Source: Marinobacter halophilus (GTDB lineage: Bacteria; Pseudomonadota; Gammaproteobacteria; Pseudomonadales; Oleiphilaceae). From it: 64,000 nucleotides of DNA. Where the stretch lies: NCBI RefSeq assembly GCF_003007685.1, contig NZ_PXNN01000005.1:62001-126000 (forward strand). Reading direction: 5' to 3'. The notes below the pieces were generated by a model. It made no database searches. It was not told the origin of the DNA and worked only from the letters and a program-made list of their open reading frames with translations. Of the stretch, positions 41,808 through 50,600 are shown piece after piece (position 1 is the first letter of the stretch; the number at the start of each line of letters is the position of its first letter). Position numbers and translations under genes: made by a program.

Positions 41808-42576
41808 GGTCGCCGGCTCCGTGAAGTCCGGTGCTGGTCACCACATCGCCATGCAGGTTGTGGCGATGGTTATGACGGTGGTGATAAACCGCCAGAGACT
41901 CGGCAACCTGATGACCAAAGGTTTCGATAAACGCAGGGTCGTGGGAAATATCCGCCGGATAGCCGCTGCAGCAAACATGCTGGTTCAGGCAGATGACCTT
42001 GTCGGTGGCCGCCATCACCAGGTGTAGGTCGTGGGAAATCATGATCACGCCGCAGTCCAGTTCATCACGCAATTCGCGGATCAGTTCGTATAAAGCGGCC
42101 TGGCCGTTGATATCCACGCCCTGAGCGGGCTCGTCCAGAACCAGTAAATCCGGCCGGCGGGCCAGAGCGCGGGCGAGCAGTAACCGTTGCTTTTCACCCC
42201 CGGACAGGTGGTGTACCGAAGCTTCCTGAAGGTGCCTGACCCCGGTTCGCTCCAGTGCCGCCTCACATTCACGGGCGGTCCGTCCGCTCAGCAGCATGAA
42301 GCGCCGAACACTCAGGGGCAGGGTGGCCTCCAGAGTGAGGTGTTGGGGCACATAACCGATGACCAGCCTGGAGGCGCGGGAAACCTGGCCGGAACTGGCA
42401 CGCTGCAAGCCCAGAATGGCCTTGATCAGGGTAGTTTTACCGGCACCATTGGGCCCGATGATAGTAATAATATCGCCCCGCCGGACGCTAAGGTCGACCC
42501 GATCCACCACCGGGCGATCGTCAAACTGCACCGTCAATTGCTTAAGTTGTACCAGAGAGTCAGGCATTGCTGGCAT
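41794..42576 (-). CDS. znuC: Zinc ABC transporter ATP-binding protein
   Basis: 260 residues. Walker A GPNGAGKTTLIKAILG, ABC signature LSGGEKQRLLLARAL, Walker B LLVLDEPAQGVD, and a His-rich C-terminal tail (HHRHNHRHNLHGD and DHDHH) that could bind zinc. Energises ZnuB. Overlaps zur by 17 bases and znuB by 14, so zur-znuC-znuB is one transcript. Confidence 0.94.
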   Translation of the reverse strand: MPAMPDSLVQLKQLTVQFDDRPVVDRVDLSVRRGDIITIIGPNGAGKTTLIKAILGLQRASSGQVSRASRLVIGYVPQHLTLEATLPLSVRRFMLLSGRTARECEAALERTGVRHLQEASVHHLSGGEKQRLLLARALARRPDLLVLDEPAQGVDINGQAALYELIRELRDELDCGVIMISHDLHLVMAATDKVICLNQHVCCSGYPADISHDPAFIETFGHQVAESLAVYHHRHNHRHNLHGDVVTSTGLHGAGDHDHH

Positions 42577-43051
42577 CCCCCTGACAGCGAGGGCAAATTC
42601 CGGCGACTTCCAGAGTGATGTCGTCCAGGCGGAATGATTCAGCCGCCGCCGCTTGCTCTATGGCTTTGCTGACTTCTGGCGTAGCCAGTTCGAGAACATT
42701 GCTGCACTGCCGGCAGATCAGAAAGGTACCTCGGTGCTGTTCACCGGCATGAGTGCAGCCAATAAAGGCGTTGAGTGAGGCAATGCGATGAACCAGACCA
42801 TACTGCAACAGAAAATCCAGTGCTCGATACACGGTCGGTGGTGCGGCGTTGTGGCCTTCGGTGCCGAGCATGGCAAGAATGTCGTAGGCACCCAGCGGTT
42901 TGTGGGATTGCCAGATCAGTTCCAGAACTCGCTCGCGAATCGGCGTCAGGCGGGCATTCTGGGTGCGGCAGATGGCCCGGGCATCCGCCAGTGCGTGGCT
43001 GACACAGGCGTCATGATTGTGCGGGCGATAGGGGAGCGCGCGTTCCGGCAT
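42560..43051 (-). CDS. zur: Fur-family zinc uptake regulator
   Basis: 163 residues, Fur fold. Winged helix (RLTPIRERVLELIWQSHKPLGAYDILAML and PPTVYRALDFLLQYGLVHRI), then FIGCTHAGEQHRGTFLICRQCSNV with His and CxxC metal ligands and a C-terminal CPRC. Placed first in zur-znuC-znuB and preceded by a Zur-like dyad, so it most likely represses its own operon when zinc is sufficient. Confidence 0.93.
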   Translation of the reverse strand: MPERALPYRPHNHDACVSHALADARAICRTQNARLTPIRERVLELIWQSHKPLGAYDILAMLGTEGHNAAPPTVYRALDFLLQYGLVHRIASLNAFIGCTHAGEQHRGTFLICRQCSNVLELATPEVSKAIEQAAAAESFRLDDITLEVAGICPRCQGDASNA

Positions 43052-43060
43052 GGTCTGGAT

Positions 43061-43094
43061 CCTGCAAAATTTGAAACATTATAACATTTGCAGG
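43061..43094 (-). promoter_or_regulatory. Candidate Zur operator upstream of zur
   Basis: CCTGCAAA (43061-43068) and TTTGCAGG (43087-43094) are an 8-bp inverted repeat; the minus strand between them contains AAATGTTATAATGTTTCA, whose left half is close to the known gammaproteobacterial Zur half-site GAAATGTTATA. It starts 10 bases before the zur ATG. Confidence 0.5.
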
Positions 43095-43116
43095 CCGTAC
43101 GGCTATGGGCAGGATT

Positions 43117-43587
43117 TCAACCGTGTCCGGATTTAGCGTCCAACGCCAGGGATTCCAGGTATTCCAGATTCGGGATCCAGGCGGTTTCGCCTTCCACTTC
43201 TACCTGCATCAAGTCTGCCGGCCCGGGCTCACCGTCCAGCTGTCGAATCTGGTCTTCTTCCAGACGAGTCTGGCTTGGAATGCCCTGAATAACCAGTGCC
43301 ATGAACGGTGCTTGTTGATGGCTGGCGCCAATGGTGTTGAGCACGATGATGCGGCCGCGGTTGTCTCCGGGCACGGTAAGGATGCCACCGTTAGCGGCAT
43401 CGTAAGACATCACCGGGAGGGTGAGGCCCCGCCAGTCCAGGAACCCCACCAGCCATTCCGGAGTGTTGGCGCCGGCGTCTGTGCTGCTGAAATCCACCAC
43501 CTCAGCAATTGAGACGTTGGGCAGCAGAAGTTGCCGATCGCAGACTGGAATCATGACGCAAGAGAGCGACTGGCTGTTTTCTTTCAT
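43117..43587 (-). CDS. chpC: CheW-like adaptor ChpC
   Basis: 156 residues, a single CheW/SH3-like domain: CVMIPVCDRQLLLPNVSIAEVVDF, GFLDWRGLTLPVMSYDA and RIIVLNTIG. In Pseudomonas ChpC links receptors to the ChpA kinase. 11 bases after chpB, last gene of the pilGHIJK-chpABC run. Confidence 0.88.
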   Translation of the reverse strand: MKENSQSLSCVMIPVCDRQLLLPNVSIAEVVDFSSTDAGANTPEWLVGFLDWRGLTLPVMSYDAANGGILTVPGDNRGRIIVLNTIGASHQQAPFMALVIQGIPSQTRLEEDQIRQLDGEPGPADLMQVEVEGETAWIPNLEYLESLALDAKSGHG

Positions 43588-43598
43588 GGCATGTTTCC

Positions 43599-44645
43599 TC
43601 AGGCGGAGTTCCGTTTTTGCCGGCTTTTCAGCAGGCAGTTGTTCTCAATGGTTTTTATCAGCTCTTTGGCCAGCTCCTCGGGGGTGCCCGTAAAACTGGT
43701 GCAGCCGGTAGCGGCCACTGAGTCCGGCATCGAACTGTTGCCGCAGCTGCGATGTTCCTGCACCCAGACCCGACTGCCGTAGGCCTTTAACAGGGGCGCA
43801 GCGATGGCGCCGTCGTTGCCCATGCCGGAAAACAGAATGGCATGGCAACGTTTGCCATAGTAATCCGCCACGTTGAGCAGGACCTGGTCGATCGAAGGTC
43901 CGTAAGGCCCGGGCCAGGGCCTGTTCTGCTCGGTCAGCTGACCACGGCTGTCAATGGACCACTCCCGTTCAACTGGCATCAAAACCACATCACCGTTGCG
44001 CACCCGGTAGCCTTCCTCAGCTTGTTTGAGCTGGTAGTGGGCGTGGCGACCCAGCACCCGGGTCAACACCTCGGTAAAGTTACCGTCAATATGTTGGGCG
44101 TAGACAAACCCCACCGGCAGGCCGGGTGGCAGATGGTCCAGAAACGTCTTGACGGCGGCAGGCCCACCTAGCGAGGCGCCGAGTATCCAGACGTCTTCAG
44201 CCAGGGACTCCGGTGCGGCAGGCGTGATCCAGTGCGACAGCTCTGGGGCTGAGTGCGACTGTGACACGACCTCGATCAGTTGTTCCAGATCGTTGGCGTT
44301 ATCGAGTTCTTCAAGTTGGCCGAGCTGCTGCTCCAGCTTGTCCAGCAGCCTCCGTTCCCAGCGAAAGTAGTCGGTGCTACCCGGTTTGGGCGCCTGATCG
44401 AGGCCGAATAACACCGGAGCTTCGGTATTCTCAAGCAAATGATCAAACAGTGCCAGGTGATCGGCCTCGTCTTCGAGCGTGACCAGCCACAGCGCCGCTT
44501 CCGGGAATTCCGGGTAGGCCATCAGCCTCGATGGATCCCCGGAAAAGCAAACCTCAAGGCCGAACTTACCGGTGGCAGCCTGCAACCGGTGACGTTGTAG
44601 CACCACATCGGAAACAATTCCGACCCCGGGTCGGGCGGTCATCAA
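43599..44645 (-). CDS. chpB: CheB-like methylesterase ChpB
   Basis: 348 residues. N-terminal part is a degenerate receiver-like region; the C-terminal methylesterase has the catalytic elements GASLGGPAAV (Ser), YAQHIDGNF (His) and FSGMGNDGA (Asp), in that order. Removes methyl groups from PilJ, opposing PilK. Overlaps chpA by four bases. Confidence 0.9.
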   Translation of the reverse strand: MMTARPGVGIVSDVVLQRHRLQAATGKFGLEVCFSGDPSRLMAYPEFPEAALWLVTLEDEADHLALFDHLLENTEAPVLFGLDQAPKPGSTDYFRWERRLLDKLEQQLGQLEELDNANDLEQLIEVVSQSHSAPELSHWITPAAPESLAEDVWILGASLGGPAAVKTFLDHLPPGLPVGFVYAQHIDGNFTEVLTRVLGRHAHYQLKQAEEGYRVRNGDVVLMPVEREWSIDSRGQLTEQNRPWPGPYGPSIDQVLLNVADYYGKRCHAILFSGMGNDGAIAAPLLKAYGSRVWVQEHRSCGNSSMPDSVAATGCTSFTGTPEELAKELIKTIENNCLLKSRQKRNSA

Positions 44646-47600
44646 TGATTTCCGGTCAGCCGCTTGATGGTTTCAAGCAACTCAGTTTCCTGGAAGGGCT
44701 TGCCCAGGTACTCGTTAACACCAATCGACAAGGCCCGCTCACGATGCTTCTCACCGGTTCTCGAGGTGATCATACAGATCGGAGTGTCCTTCAGGTTGTC
44801 ATCGTGACGGACAAAGCTGGCCACTTCGAAGCCATCCATACGGGGCATTTCGATATCCAGCAGGATGATATCCGGATGATGATCCTGTAGCTGTGCCACC
44901 GCATCCAGGCCGTCTTTCGCGGTAATCACCTCCATACCATTGCGTTCGAGCAGGCGCGAGGTGACTTTACGCACGGTGACCGAGTCATCCACCACCATGA
45001 CGGTTGTGATCTTCTCTTCGTAGCGACTGGTCTCTCTAGCCTTTTCGAGATTAGCCAGGCGCTGGCGCTCGGACAGAATGTCGGAGCGGATCATTGCCGG
45101 CAAATCGAGAATCACGACCACGTTGCCGTCACCCAGGATGGTTGCACCCGACACACCCCGAACCGTGCTGAACTGCGGCCCCAGGGATTTAACCACGATT
45201 TCCCGGCTGCCCATCAGGTGGTCTACCTGCAGGGCCATCGGCTGCTCGGCTCCGCGCACCAGAATGACCGGCAGTGGCAACGCCTGGCCCTGGAGTTTGG
45301 GGTGATGGTCACTGTTCAGCAGACCGCCCAGATACTGCAGGCGGTATTGCTGGCCAGCGTATTCGTACAGGGGTGCGTCTGGCTTGTAATATTCTTCCAG
45401 CTCATAGGTGCTGACCCGGACAATACCTTCGATGGTGTTGAGCGGGATGGCGTAAAAGTCCTCACCGGTGGCAACCATCAATGCCCGGTTGACCGATACA
45501 GTAAACGGCAGGCGTACCGTGAAGGTGGTGCCGCGACCGACGACGGAATCAATATCCAGACTGCCGCCCAGCTGTTTGATTTCGCTGCCAACCACGTCCA
45601 TGCCGACGCCGCGACCGGAAATCTGTGTCACCTGTTGGGCAGTGGAGAATCCGGGTTGCAGGATAAACTGCAGGATTTCGCGCTCGGACAAATCTTCATC
45701 GGCACGCATCAGGCCCTGGCGAATGGCCTTGTCCCGGATCACGTTCGCTGGGATACCCTTGCCATCATCCATCATCCGCAGAACGACGTCGCCGCCTTCA
45801 CGGTTCAACGATAACACCACTTCACCGGTGACCGGCTTGCCGGCCTGCTTGCGCTGGTCCGGGGTTTCGATGCCATGGTCAAGGGCGTTCCGCAGCATGT
45901 GTTCCAGTGGCGCAATCATGCGCTCCAAAATGTTGCGGTCCATTTCTCCTTCGGCATTGCGGACATCAAACTCGACTTTCTTGCCCAATTCGCCACTGAT
46001 CTGGCGAACGATACGGCGCAGTCTCGGTACCATCGAGGAGAACGGAATCATCCGGGTCTTCATCAGACCTTCCTGAAGCTCCGTATTGATTCGGGACTGT
46101 TGTACCAGCAGGGTTTCGGTATCCCGTACCCGGTCGGCCAGGGTTTCCCGCAAATCGGCAAGGTCAGAGGAGGATTCGGACAAGGCCCGGGACAATTGCT
46201 GAATCGACGAGTAGCGGTCCATTTCCAGCGGATCGAAGTCATCGCCGTAATCCGGGCCATGCTCCTGCTCTGCCCGGAACAGAATCTGGGTTTCGGTTTC
46301 GATGTCCATCCGGCGCAGCTGCTCACGCAGACGCTCGATGGTGGCGGCCATTTCATCCAGGGTATGGCTGAAATCACTGCTTTGCTGTTCCAGGCGACCC
46401 CGGGTAATACTGGTTTCACCGGCCAGGTTGACCAGTTCGTCCAGCAGTGGTGCTGATACCCGGATAGTTTCCTGAGCGGCCCGTTGGGCCTCGGCCGCCT
46501 TGTTACGCGCTTTTGCGGGCGACCTGGCCGGCTTTGGTTGCTCCGGAGCCGGCTGAGCCGGAACCCTGGGCTCTGGCGTGCTCTCCTCAGGCGCTGGAGT
46601 TTTGGTTTCCGGCTGCGCAGGCTCTGGTGTTGGCTCAGGCGGTTGCTCAGGGGCCTCGGTGATCGCGGCTCCGGACTCGAAACGCTTCCGGATATCCGCC
46701 ACCATGGTAAGAATGGCGTCGTGATCACGGGTAATGGCTTGCCACTGGACATCGTTCGGGGCTATACCGCCCAAATCAATCAGCCGGGTTTCGAAGATAT
46801 GAGCCAAGTCCCCCAGTGCACTGATCTGGGAAAGTCGGGCACCCCCTTTGAGGGTGTGCAGCGCCCTTTGCGCTTCCTGGTTGAAGTGGTGGTTGGCCGG
46901 CTCTTTGCGCCAGTCGTCCAGCAGCTGCTCCAGTTGATCCATGATTTCGCCGGCTTCTTCCAGGAAGATCTCGAGAACTTCCGGGTCGACCGCGTCGGTA
47001 CTATCCGTATCGGTCTGATCGACCACCGACCTTGGCTCATCCGAGGCCTGTTGCTCCGCATTCTGGAAGGCACCAAGCAAGCTGATATCGGATTCGGGCT
47101 TGCGACCGTGTTCCAGGCTGTCGAGCATGGCTTTGAGGCTGACCAGAGCCTGGTCGCTCAGGATTAACAAGACCTGCTGGTCACTGTCGCCTGCCACCAG
47201 GCGATCCAGAGCGTCAGCCCAGGCTTCGGCAAGGTCGGCTATCGGATCGACATCCGACAACCGTGCACCACCCTTGAGGGTGTGCAGTTCTTGTTGCAAC
47301 CGGGTGACGCCTGCCAGCTCGTCCGGGACTTCACGCCATTGGTTGAGACATTCGGTAATGGCTTCATGAATTTCCAGACCTTCGTCCAGGAAGATGCCGA
47401 TCAGATCGTCGTCCGCAGCGGCTTCCAGGGCCTCGATCAGTTCAACCTCATGGTCAGACACGGCCTCGAACGCTGGTTCCGGCTGCTCGGTCGGTGTTTC
47501 TTTTTCTTCAACGTCGACAGCCGGCAGTTGCTCAGCCGGTGCCGGGCTGTCGCCCCGAAGAATGGCCTGAACCTGCTGAACCAGTTCGTTTGCGGGTGGG

Positions 47601-50600
47601 CAGGGTTTCTGTGTTGCCACCTGCTCGACCATCTGGGCCAGACGATCATGGCAGGCAAACAGCAGATCGGTCATCGCGCCGCTGGCGTCAATCTCGCCTT
47701 CGGCCACTTTTTCGAACAGATCTTCCAGTACGTGCGTCAGATCGCCGATGGCGTCGACGCCGGCCATACGGGCGCCGCCTTTGAGGGTGTGCACCTCGCG
47801 TTGAAGCACCGCCGCGACCTCACGATCGGAGGGGTCTTCGCTCCAGCTGTGCAGAGCGCTGCCGGTGGAGTTGATCAGATCGTAGGCTTCTTCCAGGAAG
47901 ATGCCAACCAACTCTGGATCCATGTGCGACAGGTCCGTCGCCGCCAGCTCCTCAGAACCGGACTCGTCGGTGGTAGTTTCGGCGTCGTCGACTTCGATCA
48001 GCTCGAAGTCATCCTCGTACAGGTCCGCTTCGGGCGCACTGACATCGGTCACCGGACGGGAGCCTTTGGCGCCATCAATGTAACTGTGAATTTCGGTAAT
48101 CAGGTCTGGCGCAGGTCTTGGCGGCTCCTTTGCTTCCAGCGCATCAACCATGCTCGCCAGCCGGTCATGGCAACGGAACAGCAAGTCAGACAGCGTGTCG
48201 TTGATTGAGAATTTGAGTTCGGTCAGCCCTTCGAACAGGTTCTCCAGTTCGTGGGACAGGTCGCCGACGGCCGGAATATCCGCCAATCGGGCGCCGCCTT
48301 TCAGGGTATGCAGATCACGCTGAAGTAGGCGAAGAATGTCCAGATTGCCGGTGTTTTCGCTCCAGTTTTGCAGGGCCTCAGCCGAGCTGTTGATCAGGTC
48401 GCGGGCTTCCTCGAGGAAGATTTCCGCCAGCTCATCATCAAAATCGCTGTCTTCCGAAGAGAGTTCTGGTAAGGGTGGCTGCTTGGTTTCAACGGCGTCG
48501 GCCGGGCGCTCATCGGCTTCATCCAGTTCAAGGCTAAGATCAATTTCTTCCAGATCGCCGGTGAACTGCTGATCAAATTCGTCGGGGCCCTGGATTGCCT
48601 GATCGGTCTCGGCGGCCGCGTCGGCCAGTGTGTCCAGTTCCTGAATCAGGGCGTCACTGGGTTCGGTAGCCAGTCCGGCGGCAACCTGATCCATCAGATT
48701 GATCAGTTGCTCTTGCGCGGCGTGAACCGTGGCAAAGAAATCGCCATCCGGCGTCAGGTTATGCTCGTCAACCGTAGTGTACGTTCGGGTCAGGGCTGCC
48801 GCGAGATCGGCCAGATCAAGCAAGCCGGCGTCGGCCGCACCCTGCGTCAGCTGCTCAAGCTCAGCGCGAAGTGTGCCAAGGGACTCGGTTTGCTCCGGGT
48901 GCTGGGCCCATTCGTTGAGAATCGATTCCGCGTCCAGGACAATGTCGAGACCTTCGCCGAGGAACAGCTGCACCAATAGCGACGGTGCCTGAGCAGAGGG
49001 CTGCTCATCATCGTGTCGGCCGTGTGAAAGCAGCGTTTGCTGGCTGATCTGTTCCAGTCGTGACAGGTAGTCGTCGGTGCCTTCCAGTGAGCCCTGTGGG
49101 TTGTCCTTGAGCTGCGCCAGACCCTGGGTCAGGTAGCGGCTGGCCTGCTCAATCAGTTCCAGGACTTCGCGGTCGGCTCGTTTGTTCTGAGCACGCGATT
49201 CTTTAACAAACCGTTCGAGCGGAGTGATTACTTCCGCGATCGGTCCGATACCGGCGGTGTGCGCACTGCCCTTGAGGGTATGCAAAGCACGGGAAAGGTC
49301 GTCGGTATAGGCAACGGTGGTCTTGTCACTGGCGGCAGACAGGTATTCCTTAATGGTCTGCAGATGGGTTTCGGTTTCGTTCTCGAAGATCTCGAGCAGA
49401 ACCGGATCAATGTCCTGATCCAGGTCGCCGAGATCGGCATCGGCAGTATCGACGTAGGATTCAACTTCATTATCGCCGGACAGGTCAACCTCGGCGGGCG
49501 GCATGCTGGTGGCGTCTGGGATTTCACCGTTGGCCAGTGCATTGGCCCGCGATACCATGAGCGAAATGTCCAGGCTTGCCGGGCGCCGGTGTTCAAAATC
49601 GCTGACCAGTGCAGGCACCGCATCGGTAACATCCTGCAACAGCTGAGCGATGTCGTCGTTCATGAACACGCTGCCGTCGATTACCCGGTTCAGCACGTTC
49701 TCAACCGACCAGGCTAGCTCGCCGATTACGTCCGCGCCAACCATCCGGCCACTGCCCTTGAGGGTATGGAAGGCACGGCGGACTTCCGCCAGCGCACTGC
49801 GGTCGTCATGCTGACGCAACAGCATTGGCAGGTATTCACGGATGGTGTCGAGGACTTCCCCGGCCTCTTCGATGAAGATTTCCAGGATTTCGTCATCGAT
49901 CAGGTTATCATCGGAAGCGAGCGCCCCTGCGGTTTGCTCAGGCTCTGCGTCGGCTGTGATGTCGAGCTCTGGTTCATCGGCGGTTTTCGGCTGCGCCGCA
50001 GATTCAGCCGCTGCATTTGCCTCGGTGAAATCAGCGTCGTCCGCCCGACGGGTAGTGGCAAGGCCTTCAGCGCGTGCAATCAGCTCCGCAACGTCGCCGC
50101 TGCTGTTGCCTTCACGGAACTCGTTGATCAGGGACGGGATGCGGTCGTTAGCGTCATCCACCAAGGCAAACAGATCTTCGGTGGGCTTGATGGTCTGATC
50201 AATCACCCGATTCAACAGGTTTTCAACCGACCAGGCCAATTCACCAAGACTGGAAGCGCCGACCAGGCGGCCACTGCCTTTGAGGGTGTGGAAAGCCCGG
50301 CGTACTTCGGTCAGTGCCTCGCGGTCTTCATGATTCTGGCGCAGGCGAGGGTAGTACTCGTGAATGGTCTGCAAGACTTCTTCAGCTTCCTCCACAAAAA
50401 TGCCGAGGATCTCGTCGTCCACCAGGTCTTCATCGGAGCCTTTGGCGGAATCTGCTGTTTGAGTCGGTGCGGGTGAATCCAGTATCGGCACTTCGGTGAC
50501 GTCCGACGCTGGTTGTTCCAGATTCCAGGTTGGCTCCTGACCAACCGGAAAACCAAGGCTTGCCAGGCTGTCTTCCGCGACTCGCAAAATGGCATCGTTG

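Noticed and set aside
43094-43103. GCCGTACGGC palindrome after chpC
   Set aside because: Too short and without a loop or T-run to be a terminator; expected by chance at this size of region.
46484-47167. CRISPR-like or tandem-repeat signal in chpA
   Set aside because: The repetition is at protein level (Hpt modules) with diverged DNA; no short regular direct repeats.
47282-48208. Plus-strand frame across chpA
   Set aside because: Opposes the Hpt array; its repeats are the antisense image of the Hpt modules.
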